Origin: JBCBDX01 sp038529265 | GTDB lineage: Bacteria; Pseudomonadota; Alphaproteobacteria; Rhizobiales; Rhizobiaceae | NCBI GenBank assembly: GCA_038529265.1 | Contig: JBCBDX010000001.1 | Coordinates: forward strand, 124,001 to 188,000 | Length of the DNA: 64,000 bases | Direction: 5' to 3' | Part shown: positions 41,621-50,244 of the stretch, in pieces | Layout of the letters: each line of letters starts with the position of its first letter | Numbering within the stretch: the stretch's first letter is position 1 | The notes under the pieces: generated by a model | What the model was told of the DNA's origin: nothing | The model's input: the letters and a program-made list of their open reading frames with translations, nothing else | The model's database searches: none | Made by a program: the position numbers and the translations under genes

Positions 41621-42520
41621 TCAGAATGTTGGCGGCGTTTTTCCAGCAGCACGGTAAGCTGACGTCACCGTGTTGACCATCAGCATTGCAATTGTCATCG
41701 GACCAACGCCGCCGGGCACCGGTGTTATCGCGCCAGCGGTTTCTGCGACATCATCAAAGTCGACATCACCAACGAGACGGGATTTGCCCTCGCCACGTTC
41801 TGGCGCGTCAATGCGGTTAATGCCGACATCAATGATGGTCGCACCGGGTTTCACCCAGTCTGATTTGACCATTTGCGGGCGTCCGACTGCCGCTACCAGA
41901 ATATCTGCAGAGCGGCACAGCGCAGGTAAATCTGGTGTGCGGGAGTGGGCGACCGTCACAGTTGCGTTGGCTGCTAGCAGCAGGTTGAACATGGGTTTTC
42001 CGACGATGTTGGAACGCCCGACAACGACTGCCGTTTTACCGCTGAGGTCTGCGCCAAGGACATCGCGGATTAAGAGCATCGAGCCTGCCGGCGTGCACGG
42101 AACAAAGGCGTCAGTGACGGCACCGGTACCCAACTTGCCAACATTCATAAAGTGAAAGCCGTCGACATCTTTTTGTGGGTCAATGGTCTGTATCACGCTT
42201 GCTTCATCAATATGGGAAGGTAGCGGCAATTGCACCAAAATGCCGTTCACAGTCGGATCATTGTTAAGTGCGCTTACCGCCGCAAGAAGCTCTTGCTCAG
42301 AGGTTTCTTTTGGCAGGCGCCGCTCGGTCGACTTAAAGCCGCATGCAACGGCGGTCTTCGCTTTGTTGGCCACATAGACTTTTGATGCTGGATCATCACC
42401 GACGATGATCACGGCCAAGCCCGGTTGTGCGCCGCCGGAACTCACCAGCGCATCAGTCGCTTGTTTCACACTCGTTGTGATGTCTGCGGCTCTTGCCTTG
42501 CCGTCAATGATTTTAGTCAT
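41621..42520 (-). CDS. folD: Bifunctional methylenetetrahydrofolate dehydrogenase / methenyltetrahydrofolate cyclohydrolase
   Basis: The 299-residue enzyme interconverts methylene-, methenyl- and formyl-tetrahydrofolate with NADP. The substrate region holds the catalytic lysine in YVANKAKTAV; further motifs are GILVQLPLPSHID, DVDGFHFMNVGKL and VVGRSNIVGKPMFNLL, and the C-terminus carries TPVPGGVGPMTIAMLM. The initiator is ATG at 42520 with a near-perfect AGAGGTGG ribosome site one base upstream, but this site lies in the 3' arm of a hairpin. The gene follows the polysaccharide co-polymerase gene on the same strand, behind a terminator. Confidence 0.96.
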   Translation of the reverse strand: MTKIIDGKARAADITTSVKQATDALVSSGGAQPGLAVIIVGDDPASKVYVANKAKTAVACGFKSTERRLPKETSEQELLAAVSALNNDPTVNGILVQLPLPSHIDEASVIQTIDPQKDVDGFHFMNVGKLGTGAVTDAFVPCTPAGSMLLIRDVLGADLSGKTAVVVGRSNIVGKPMFNLLLAANATVTVAHSRTPDLPALCRSADILVAAVGRPQMVKSDWVKPGATIIDVGINRIDAPERGEGKSRLVGDVDFDDVAETAGAITPVPGGVGPMTIAMLMVNTVTSAYRAAGKTPPTF

Positions 42521-42545
42521 GCCACCTCTACCCGATCTGAGGTGG
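42518..42545 (-). promoter_or_regulatory. Hairpin sequestering the folD ribosome binding site
   Basis: In the minus-strand transcript CCACCTC pairs perfectly with GAGGTGG around a 10-base loop (AGATCGGGTA); the GAGGTGG arm is the Shine-Dalgarno sequence and the ATG follows after one C. Seven pairs, five of them G-C, should hide the ribosome site unless melted or bound. It begins only 8 bases after the T-run of an upstream terminator. It could be a translational switch; no known riboswitch class is recognised. Confidence 0.5.
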
Positions 42546-42553
42546 GCTTAAAC

Positions 42554-42579
42554 AAAAAAGGTGCCATAGGCGACACCTT
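42554..42579 (-). terminator. Rho-independent terminator after the polysaccharide co-polymerase gene
   Basis: On the minus strand AAGGTG and CACCTT form a 6-bp stem that encloses a 10-base region with further partial pairing (TCGCCTATGG), followed by TTTTTT. It lies 28 bases after the stop of the gene at 42607-44826 and directly before the folD leader. Confidence 0.7.
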
Positions 42580-42606
42580 GTTGAGACGAAATCGGGTCGT
42601 AAACAG

Positions 42607-44826
42607 CTAACCGTAGCGACGGCCACGATTTGAGACCAAATGGTCGAGCACTTCACGAATATCACTGACGGATTGGCGAAGCTCATTGATCTCGGCTTCT
42701 TCTCGCAAGTCGGTCGTTTCCGTCGGTGCAATTGCGGTTGGCGCAGGCGCAGGAGCCGCCTGTTGTTGTGGTTGTGCCATCACAAAAACCGGTTGGGGCT
42801 GTGTTGGATAACCTGGTGCAGCCATCGGCTGGAAGGGCGCCATTATCGGCGCCGGCGGATAAAACGGTGCCGACTGCGGGGCGGCAGGATAAACAGCAAC
42901 AGGCTGCGGCTGCATGCCGTGTGCATAAGCTGGCTGAGGTTGTGCGGCGGGATAGTATGGATATCCAGGATAATGCATGGGGTCTTTTGATCCCTCAGGT
43001 TTAGGGGCTTCGTTCTTTGGTTCGTCTTTGTTTTTGCGGCGTGGCGGCGGTGGTCCCTCAGGCGCGTTTGGGCCATCTTCAAAGCGTGTATGATTAGAGT
43101 GGCTCGCTCGTGCCCGGAAACTGTTGATGCAGCCAGCCAGAAAGGCGAGACCTGCACCAAACAAAAAACCACCCATGACGCCCAGCATAGTGATCACACG
43201 TCTAGATGCAGAAGATGGCTCCAACGCAGGTTCTGCCGGGGCAAGTATGGTGGCATTAACCGAACCGAGCGCACTGATCTCACCTGCTTCACGCGCTCGA
43301 ACAAGGGCGTTCTGGTAAACGCCCTCGGCAGCAGCGACTTCGCTTTGCAAACGACGTAGTTCGCCAAGCAACTGGCCACTTGCGCCAAGGTCTGCATTAG
43401 ACTGCGCCAGTTGTGCCTCGATTTCATTTTGCGACTGGATCGCGCGTTCCAACTCAGTTTGGGCGGCATCAACAATGCGCTGCAGTTCGCGCTCAATATC
43501 CTGGCGTGCGGCTTCCACCGACGCACGAGCCACCGACAGGCGAGGATGCCGCGGCCCCAGCGTTTCACCCAAGCCAGCCTCATTTTGGCGCAACGACGCG
43601 TATTGCGCGCGGAATGTTGTAAGGGCAGGTGTCGTCAGATCAGCAGGAACAGCGCCAGTGATGACGGAAGAAACGTTGATACCTTGAGCATTGCGCGCAC
43701 GGGCTCTGGCATCGGCCGTTGCAGCTTTGGCATTTACCAGGGCGCCATTGAGTGCAGATACTTCTTCAATGCCGATCTCATCGCCTGCTTGGCCGAACAA
43801 ATTGTTGTTTGCTTGAAAGTCGGCCAACTGTTTTCGAGCGCTGGCAACATCAGCTTCAAGCGATGCGAGCCGCTCCTGCAAGGCGTCGGATGCAACGCTG
43901 GCTGTATCGGCTTCAATGCTGGATTGGCGTTCAATAAATGCCCGCGCATGTTCATTGGCAAGACGCGCCGCTTTGCGAGGAGATTGCGACGTCACACCAA
44001 AATTGACGACAAAAGTGCTGCTGGAACGTTCGGTAACCAGCGCATCGCGCAGGCTTTCAATGGTCACGCGCTCACTGGTGTCAACGGGCGTTTCTTCATC
44101 AAAAAGCGAGCGGATCAAACCAATACCGTCCAACAGACCGATCCCGCCGCCAGCCGAGCCATTAAACTCCGGGTCTTGATCCAGGTTGGTACGTGCAACC
44201 ACTTGCTCGAGAACAGCGGTTGATTGGGCAACTTCCAATTGGCTGTCGATAATCGCCAAGGCACCATCGTTGGAAAGAAACTCCGGTGTCAGGTCGCGCT
44301 CGATCAGGCGCAACTCACGAGGGTCAAGCAACACTTGAGCGAAGGACGTAAACTCTTTGGGTTGCGATAGCGCAACCATGGCGCCGAGCACACCTCCGCC
44401 CACGGCGCAGGCAAGAATTGGCCACCGCCACCGCCACATTGTTTGGCCGACAATTATGGGATCGAGAAGCGTTTCATGAACCGTTGAAGGCGTTTGATAG
44501 CCGCTACTGCCAAAAACTGGTTGAGCAGACCACATCGCGCCAGCTGGACCGCTTGTTGCGGTAGCGTAAGCTGGCTTAGAGATGTTTTGGGCGTCTTCCG
44601 CGATCTTATTCAATTCGCGCTCAATGGCATCGATATCGACGTCATTGGTTGATTTTGGATGTTCTTGGTTTCGAAACTGCTCGCCAAGCGCATCCATCAA
44701 AACGCCGGCACCGTGGTCGGAAACGGGGTTCGTTCGTCTGCGCTTCTTGGGGGCAGGCCGTTCATCATTATCCACGGCGAGTGTTAGCAGAGACCGACGC
44801 TCATTTTTGGCAGGCTTGTCGAACAT
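42607..44826 (-). CDS. GumC/Wzz-type polysaccharide co-polymerase without kinase domain, Pro-rich tail
   Basis: The 739-residue inner-membrane protein should control chain length or export of an exopolysaccharide. A cytoplasmic N-terminal part (about 1-120) leads to membrane span one (WPILACAVGGGVLGAMVAL), a long periplasmic coiled-coil region (ERLASLEADVASARKQLADF; GPRHPRLSVARASVEAAR, the GNRHPxL-like motif of this family), and span two (VITMLGVMGGFLFGAGLAFL) at about 555-580. Instead of a tyrosine kinase, a roughly 150-residue Pro/Gln/Tyr-rich low-complexity tail (PGYPYYPAAQPQPAYAHG) and a short coiled coil at the end follow. An in-frame TTG at 44862 exists; the ATG at 44826 has CGGA before it. 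It is divergent from the flippase gene. Confidence 0.85.
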   Translation of the reverse strand: MFDKPAKNERRSLLTLAVDNDERPAPKKRRRTNPVSDHGAGVLMDALGEQFRNQEHPKSTNDVDIDAIERELNKIAEDAQNISKPAYATATSGPAGAMWSAQPVFGSSGYQTPSTVHETLLDPIIVGQTMWRWRWPILACAVGGGVLGAMVALSQPKEFTSFAQVLLDPRELRLIERDLTPEFLSNDGALAIIDSQLEVAQSTAVLEQVVARTNLDQDPEFNGSAGGGIGLLDGIGLIRSLFDEETPVDTSERVTIESLRDALVTERSSSTFVVNFGVTSQSPRKAARLANEHARAFIERQSSIEADTASVASDALQERLASLEADVASARKQLADFQANNNLFGQAGDEIGIEEVSALNGALVNAKAATADARARARNAQGINVSSVITGAVPADLTTPALTTFRAQYASLRQNEAGLGETLGPRHPRLSVARASVEAARQDIERELQRIVDAAQTELERAIQSQNEIEAQLAQSNADLGASGQLLGELRRLQSEVAAAEGVYQNALVRAREAGEISALGSVNATILAPAEPALEPSSASRRVITMLGVMGGFLFGAGLAFLAGCINSFRARASHSNHTRFEDGPNAPEGPPPPRRKNKDEPKNEAPKPEGSKDPMHYPGYPYYPAAQPQPAYAHGMQPQPVAVYPAAPQSAPFYPPAPIMAPFQPMAAPGYPTQPQPVFVMAQPQQQAAPAPAPTAIAPTETTDLREEAEINELRQSVSDIREVLDHLVSNRGRRYG

Positions 44827-44975
44827 GGGTTCCGCAGAATTGATCAGGGCATCATGCCCCAAAGGTAAAACGAAGCTAAATTTTTATGGGAAACAAAACG
44901 TTAATTTTCGCGCTCATTAGGACGCTTTTGCTTCGTCAAACCGCAAATTAAGGAAAAGCTGATACTGGCTTTCCC

Positions 44976-46256
44976 ATGTCGGTCACAGATCTACAAATGA
45001 CCCCAATTGCTGCGCCACGCGAGAGCCTTGCGGTTTTTGCAAACAAGTATCTGCGCGCAGTTTCCGGCGATGTCATCCGGGTTTTCATCCAACTCTTTTA
45101 CTTCTATCTGGTCGCCAACACGCTAACGATCACCGAATTCGGCCTCTTTGCGACGGCTTCATCGGTTGGCATCGTGCTTTCGCGGGTATCGGGTTTCGGC
45201 TTCCTGTCGCCGCTCTATCGAATAGCGACGGTCAAGCCACAACTGATCGGGACATACACGTCCGGCTACTTGGTTGCAGTTATGATATCCCTGCCATTGG
45301 TTACGCTACTGGCGTTCGGGGTCCATGCACTGTTCTTTGCAGCATCAATGCTATTGCTCCCATTCATGCTGATCGTTCTATCGGAAGTGCTTATGTGGCG
45401 CTCCGTGGAAGCGGTGATCAATATCAATAAAGGGTTGGAACGCTTCGGCACAGCGAGCTTCATTATTGTCTTTGGCTTCGCGATGAAGGCAGTTGCCGCA
45501 GTGATTTTGGCGCTTCAAACAACGCCTGATCTAGCACAATGGGCCAGCATTTATTTTGTAGCACAGACTGTCGCTGCGCTGCTCGCAACAGCGTTCTTTT
45601 TTCCCAAACAGCGGCTAAGGTTCAGGCTATCTCTCTACAAGCGTCGATTGCCAGATGCGTTCTCCGTTTCCGGCGCAGAAGTGTTGTTTTATATCCAGTC
45701 AGAGCTCGACAAGCTGGCAGTCTTGGCGCTCGGGGGACCGGCAGCAGCGGGCGTCTATGCCATTATCATGCGGCTGGTCGATTTAACGGCGTTACCAGTG
45801 CGCACTTTTTCAACTCTGTTGACCCAGCGTTTGATGCGACGACCCGAAATCATGAGTAGATTCAGTGTGCGTGTCGGCTTTGAACTGGGCGTATTTGTGA
45901 TCTCTACCGCTGCCATACTGGCGATGATAGTCGTTCTATGGATCAAGCCAGATATTCTTGGTGCCAACGTGGCGTCGACGGCATCCTTGCTCTCACTCGT
46001 GCTGCTCGTGCCTGCATTTCGAAACCTGATCGAGTATCAGGCTGAACTCCTCTACGGACGTGGGCAGACATTCATTCGTCTCGCCAACTATGGCCTTTTG
46101 GGCGTTGCAAAACTTGGTTTGATTTATGCGCTCCTGAGCACGAGAACTGATCCGATGGTTTGGTTGGTATGGACCAACGCCGTCTTTGGCAGCCTCTATC
46201 TGATCTCGGCTTCGGTCACATACTCCGTGTTGGATCGCCCGGCAAAGCCAGTCTGA
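44976..46256 (+). CDS. Wzx-like polysaccharide flippase (MOP superfamily)
   Basis: The 426-residue protein has about twelve hydrophobic spans (for example VIRVFIQLFYFYLVANTLTI, LGLFAT-type opening ITEFGLFATASSVGIVLSRV, and FELGVFVISTAAILAMIVVL). It fits the oligosaccharide flippase family that moves lipid-linked repeat units across the inner membrane. It shares a 149-base promoter region with the co-polymerase gene and abuts the convergent DUF6492 gene. The neighbouring glycosyltransferase genes support a role in surface polysaccharide assembly. Confidence 0.85.
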   Translation: MSVTDLQMTPIAAPRESLAVFANKYLRAVSGDVIRVFIQLFYFYLVANTLTITEFGLFATASSVGIVLSRVSGFGFLSPLYRIATVKPQLIGTYTSGYLVAVMISLPLVTLLAFGVHALFFAASMLLLPFMLIVLSEVLMWRSVEAVININKGLERFGTASFIIVFGFAMKAVAAVILALQTTPDLAQWASIYFVAQTVAALLATAFFFPKQRLRFRLSLYKRRLPDAFSVSGAEVLFYIQSELDKLAVLALGGPAAAGVYAIIMRLVDLTALPVRTFSTLLTQRLMRRPEIMSRFSVRVGFELGVFVISTAAILAMIVVLWIKPDILGANVASTASLLSLVLLVPAFRNLIEYQAELLYGRGQTFIRLANYGLLGVAKLGLIYALLSTRTDPMVWLVWTNAVFGSLYLISASVTYSVLDRPAKPV

Positions 46257-47141
46257 TCAAGCCGCTTGAGCAACATTGGGTGCAACACTACGCCTGAACA
46301 TGTCTGGGGGTAGCGGTATGAACGACTGCACGCCGACGCCTACAGCTTCAGGGGCCAAGTTGGACACCATACTTGTCAGTTCCGCTTCACTTGGTGCCGG
46401 GTTGAACCATTTCATCGGGCACAGCTCATGAGTGGTGTTCCAATGATCAGCGCCACCGAGAACACCGTGTACATATGCGCCGTAGAGCATGCACTCGGAG
46501 AACTTTCGACTGGAAGCGACCGTTGCCACCCATGGTTTGCTGTGTGTGCGCTCGATATGGGCACACATATCTATGACTGTTTGCCGCCGCCACGTGACGA
46601 ATGAACAAACAAAATTGTCGAGCACGCGCTCTCTTGCAGGGATTGAAAGAGCTTGAGCAGCATGCTCAGCCCAGTGCAGATGGTCGTTTTTCGCCGTCAA
46701 TGCGCCCTCGGGCTCGGCCCAGAGCCGCATTCTTTCACCATGCCACATCTTGTTTAGGTCGTAGTCGCGTATGAATGCGGTGTCGGAATCGCAATAGAGC
46801 AGACCATCCTCGTCGAGCATGCTTGCAACTGCGATCCTCATGATTTGTTGAATGTGCCAGCCGTGCATCGGCATGGTTCTTGGCGAAAGCCAGACGCGTC
46901 TACCTTTGGGCGACATCGCTTTTGGCATCCGTTTCATCCACCACGGCAATAACTCAGTATCGGTGATGATTTTGCGCTTTGGGTTCGCAAGCTCAGCAAA
47001 CAGGCCAACGTCGGGTGCATCCACTAAAATGTAATGGCAGGAATAGCCCGTCGCATAGCGGTCGATGCTCTCACACAAAATACGACAGCGCTCGAAATCT
47101 GGTGCGTATGAGGCGGTGATGATGGCGTTGCTTTTGCTCAT
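46257..47141 (-). CDS. DUF6492-like putative glycosyltransferase
   Basis: The 294-residue protein begins with a GT-A-like Rossmann strand (NAIITASYAPDFERCRIL) and has a DxD-type motif (LLYCDSDTAFIRDY) that would bind the metal-sugar-nucleotide; LPWWMKRMP and MHGWHIQQIMRIAVAS match the DUF6492 family. It is therefore probably a sugar transferase of the polysaccharide locus, with donor and acceptor unknown. The open frame extends upstream to 47228, but the ATG at 47141 overlaps the stop of the wecG-like gene (ATGA) and starts at the conserved domain. Confidence 0.78.
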   Translation of the reverse strand: MSKSNAIITASYAPDFERCRILCESIDRYATGYSCHYILVDAPDVGLFAELANPKRKIITDTELLPWWMKRMPKAMSPKGRRVWLSPRTMPMHGWHIQQIMRIAVASMLDEDGLLYCDSDTAFIRDYDLNKMWHGERMRLWAEPEGALTAKNDHLHWAEHAAQALSIPARERVLDNFVCSFVTWRRQTVIDMCAHIERTHSKPWVATVASSRKFSECMLYGAYVHGVLGGADHWNTTHELCPMKWFNPAPSEAELTSMVSNLAPEAVGVGVQSFIPLPPDMFRRSVAPNVAQAA

Positions 47142-47911
47142 ATTGCCGGTCTCCCCCGCGTTCCCAGCAGCTTCTGATAGCATGCGCGTGCCAGAAAGAT
47201 TGGGTTGCCCAAAACATATCGGCGCCACAAGCGGGATGGTTCGAGCGCGAGCCTATATGCCCATTCACTGCGCAAGGCTCGAACCCATTTCGGTGCGCGC
47301 GGTGCATTGCCTGCGACAAAGTCCAAAAGAGCGCCGACTGCAATCGGGACAGTGCAGTGCTCCGACGTTAGCTTGTCGGCGATCCATTTTTCTTGGCGCG
47401 GCGCGCCGAACGCGACCAATAATATGTCCGGCTGCCAGTCTGCCAAAGTCGTAATCAGCGCATCTTCAGCGTTTGCATCAAAAAAACCATGCGAGATCAC
47501 CTGATAATCATGGCGACCGTCGATTTGTGCAAACCCTGCTCTTGCCTTTTCAGCGACACCCGGAGCAGCCCCCAGCAGGCCAACGCTTAGTGATCGTGAA
47601 GCACCTTTGAGTAATGCCGGAACAAAGTCTGTACCGTTCAAATTTGCTTGGAACTGAGAGCCGTGGAGCATACGTGCCGCTATATCGACACCAATGCCGT
47701 CAGAGAGAACAACGAATTGCTCAAAGGCCTGGGCTGCTTGCCTATCAGTCCAGGCAATATTGGCATTGTTAGCGTTTAAAAAGGCAATCGGCTGAAACCG
47801 CTTCTGATCAACGCACGCATGGATTAAGGCGAGCGCTTCGCTTTTGCTGTAATCAGCAACTTGCACACCCAAAATGTCCATCAACGCGACTGGCTTTGTT
47901 GAGATCGTCAT
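47138..47911 (-). CDS. WecG/TagA/CpsF-family glycosyltransferase (GT26)
   Basis: The 257-residue enzyme matches the WecG/TagA family that adds N-acetylmannosamine(uronate)-type sugars to a lipid-linked acceptor. Motifs: LNANNANIAWTDRQ, VLSDGIGVDIAARML, LNGTDFVPALL, VGLLGAAPGVAEKA, LLVAFGAPRQEKWI and VGALLDFVAG, ending with RAPKWVRALRSEWAYRLALE. It is coupled by a four-base overlap to the DUF6492 gene and follows the GT4-type gene after 50 bases, so the three form one minus-strand unit. Confidence 0.92.
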   Translation of the reverse strand: MTISTKPVALMDILGVQVADYSKSEALALIHACVDQKRFQPIAFLNANNANIAWTDRQAAQAFEQFVVLSDGIGVDIAARMLHGSQFQANLNGTDFVPALLKGASRSLSVGLLGAAPGVAEKARAGFAQIDGRHDYQVISHGFFDANAEDALITTLADWQPDILLVAFGAPRQEKWIADKLTSEHCTVPIAVGALLDFVAGNAPRAPKWVRALRSEWAYRLALEPSRLWRRYVLGNPIFLARACYQKLLGTRGRPAI

Positions 47912-47961
47912 TTCGCACCCGTTCGGTGCTGCCGATATAACACCACGCGATTGCGTTTGCC

Positions 47962-49140
47962 TTAACGGTCGGCAGACTTGGTAAATGGTGCTAGCAATGC
48001 GGCGATAGCGATATCCATCTGCGTTAGTTGTTGGTCGCGAAAGCTTGCCCCATCACCATCTTTCAAACGACCGGTACGCACGTCAACGATCATATTTTTA
48101 AGGGCATCGGCAAAGGCTTGTGGGTCATTGGCTTCCACAATTTGTTCCGGCAAAGGCTTTGATATGCCACGCAGCGAAGAGCTTGTGGCAACAGCTGGCA
48201 AACCCATTTCCATTGCTTCCAATGTCTTTAGCTGAATGCCAGTACCGGCGCGGGCGCACAGGATCGAGACGCGGCATGAACGTATGAATGACTTCGCGTC
48301 CAAGACACGCCCAAGAAATTTCACGCGCTTCTCGCGTTGCGGAAAATCGGGTGGCAGGGCACCGGCAACGGCGATTTGCGTGTGCTTGGGCAACAGCGGC
48401 ATTACCTGTTGAAGAAACCACTCAAGGCCAATCCTGTTTTGTGTCCACGTCCATGTTCCAACCATACCGGCATCGAAGCCAATGGGCCTTAAGCCGCCTT
48501 TGGTCTCGCCCATTTCCGGCGTCACGAGTGGAATGACGTGCGCATTCGAATGTGCCCCAAAAAGCGCATCTAAGTCTTCACTGGTAAATGCAGCTACACC
48601 TGCAGCTGTTCTCGCTAAGCGCTTTTCCAGCTTCTCCAGTTGCGCTGCTTCGCGTCGATACATCAGTTTTTCGGTTATCGCTGCTGATGCTTCGGAAGCG
48701 TGGCGTGCGGCGACGGCTTCCTGATTGTGGGCAATGTAGATATGCGGGTAAGCGGTGAGCACTTCAAAAAATGCGCCAGCGATAGGCGCGCCATTGATGA
48801 TGAGCACATCAAATGGCGCGAGCGCATCGATCTTGGCTTTGAGTTCGCTTGAAGTGACGAGATCAAGTTTTGCAGCTGCAAAGGTGGTGTTCTTGCGAAC
48901 CGCTTTTGTCAGCCAGGACAGTTTTTGCTTGGTCCCGGCATTTGCAGTTTTTACGTCCAGCGTTCCCAAACTGTCGCTGCGTTCGGGAAACAAGCGCTCT
49001 CGATCTGGAAGCGCAAATCCAATGAGCTGGACATCATGTCCAGCGCGCAACAAACCTTCCACGACGGCGCGGTTCGCAATTTCAAATCCGCTATCGGTTG
49101 GCAGCGTCGGAATTAACGATGATGCAAAGACAATGCGCAT
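47962..49140 (-). CDS. Glycosyltransferase, GT4-like (GT-B fold)
   Basis: The 392-residue protein has a GT-B layout: an N-terminal Rossmann half beginning MRIVFASSLIPTLPTDSGFE, then NRAVVEGLLRAGHDVQLIGF, and a C-terminal half with VGTWTWTQNRIGLEWFLQQV, FLGRVLDAKSFIRSCRVSIL and the donor-site region GTGIQLKTLEAMEMGLP, the E-x7-E-like motif of retaining family-4 enzymes. It likely adds a sugar to the surface polysaccharide repeat. It is the first gene of the minus-strand run with wecG-like and DUF6492 genes and is divergent from the GT2 gene. Confidence 0.88.
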   Translation of the reverse strand: MRIVFASSLIPTLPTDSGFEIANRAVVEGLLRAGHDVQLIGFALPDRERLFPERSDSLGTLDVKTANAGTKQKLSWLTKAVRKNTTFAAAKLDLVTSSELKAKIDALAPFDVLIINGAPIAGAFFEVLTAYPHIYIAHNQEAVAARHASEASAAITEKLMYRREAAQLEKLEKRLARTAAGVAAFTSEDLDALFGAHSNAHVIPLVTPEMGETKGGLRPIGFDAGMVGTWTWTQNRIGLEWFLQQVMPLLPKHTQIAVAGALPPDFPQREKRVKFLGRVLDAKSFIRSCRVSILCARAGTGIQLKTLEAMEMGLPAVATSSSLRGISKPLPEQIVEANDPQAFADALKNMIVDVRTGRLKDGDGASFRDQQLTQMDIAIAALLAPFTKSADR

Positions 49141-49251
49141 GGTGGCTCCTGATGTGGCATTTTCTATGCGTGGAAGCTGAAGAGGCGATTAATCGAACCG
49201 TTCTTTAACGTTTCCATGCGACTGAATATGGTAACTGGAAAGTTAATTCCC

Positions 49252-50244
49252 ATGAAACAGCGCCTTGCCGACAACATTTCCCTTATCGCGCAATCCCCGG
49301 GATTGGACAGGGATGCGGTCGAGGTTGTTGTAACAATCCCGACCTTTCGACGGCCTGAACATCTTTTGGCAACACTCCAAAGCGTGAAAGCGCAAAGAAC
49401 GGGGCGTAAGTTTGCGATCATTGTCATGGAAAACGAGGCGCAAGAGCGTGTCGGTGCAAAAGCCGCTGCACCTCTTTTTGATGACGGCACGTTTACAGGT
49501 CAGCTGATCATTGCCCATGATCGCGGCAATTGTCATGCATACAATGCGGGTTGGTTCACCGCGCTGATGCAATTCGCGAACTTTCAATATGTCTGCGTAA
49601 TTGATGATGATGAGCTGGCTGATCCAGACTGGATTGAACATGCTTGCGTAGCTTCAGAAAAATATGGAGCTGGCCTGATTGGTGGCCCACAAATACCCGT
49701 CTTTTCAGGTGAGCCGAACAGGAAGTGGCAGTCTCATCCCGTCTTCACTCCGCACTACGCAAATAGTGGAGTTGTCCCCGTAATTTATTCCTCGGGTAAT
49801 CTGACCATAAGGCGCGATGTGTTGACCGCGATGCCACAGCCCTTTCTCGATTTGGCATTCAACTTCACAGGTGGTGGGGACGCTGATTTTATCCGCCGCG
49901 CGATTAAAGCTGGGTTCAAAACCGCTTGGAGCAATGAAGCCATTGTGCGTGAGACCATTCCGGAAAATCGCGTGACATGGAGTTGGATCCAAAAACGCGC
50001 ACTACGCAATGGCCAACTATCAGCGCTTATCGAACAAAGGGACCGTGCAGATCAGTCATTTGGTCGAGTGGTAACAATTACGCGCACAATCGCCTTGCTT
50101 TTGCTCTCGCCTTTGCGTGCGGTTGCTGGAGGCTTGCGATCTGGTGCCATCTTGAACGCCTTATACCCGGTTCATGTCGCGCTCGGACGCGCCATGTCAG
50201 AGTTTGGATACGCCAATGAGCAGTATCGAAACCCAAGCGATTAA
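49252..50244 (+). CDS. Glycosyltransferase family 2 protein
   Basis: The 330-residue enzyme has the GT-A core with VTIPTFRRPEHLLATLQSVK and the metal-binding motif VCVIDDDELADPDWIEHA (D-D-D), then GGGDADFIRRAIKAGFKTAW as the acceptor/catalytic region. A hydrophobic stretch near the end (TITRTIALLLLSPLRAVAGG) may attach it to the membrane. Several in-frame starts are available (49216, 49228, 49252); GGAAAG is spaced properly only for the ATG at 49252. The end overlaps the next gene by 29 bases. Confidence 0.88.
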   Translation: MKQRLADNISLIAQSPGLDRDAVEVVVTIPTFRRPEHLLATLQSVKAQRTGRKFAIIVMENEAQERVGAKAAAPLFDDGTFTGQLIIAHDRGNCHAYNAGWFTALMQFANFQYVCVIDDDELADPDWIEHACVASEKYGAGLIGGPQIPVFSGEPNRKWQSHPVFTPHYANSGVVPVIYSSGNLTIRRDVLTAMPQPFLDLAFNFTGGGDADFIRRAIKAGFKTAWSNEAIVRETIPENRVTWSWIQKRALRNGQLSALIEQRDRADQSFGRVVTITRTIALLLLSPLRAVAGGLRSGAILNALYPVHVALGRAMSEFGYANEQYRNPSD

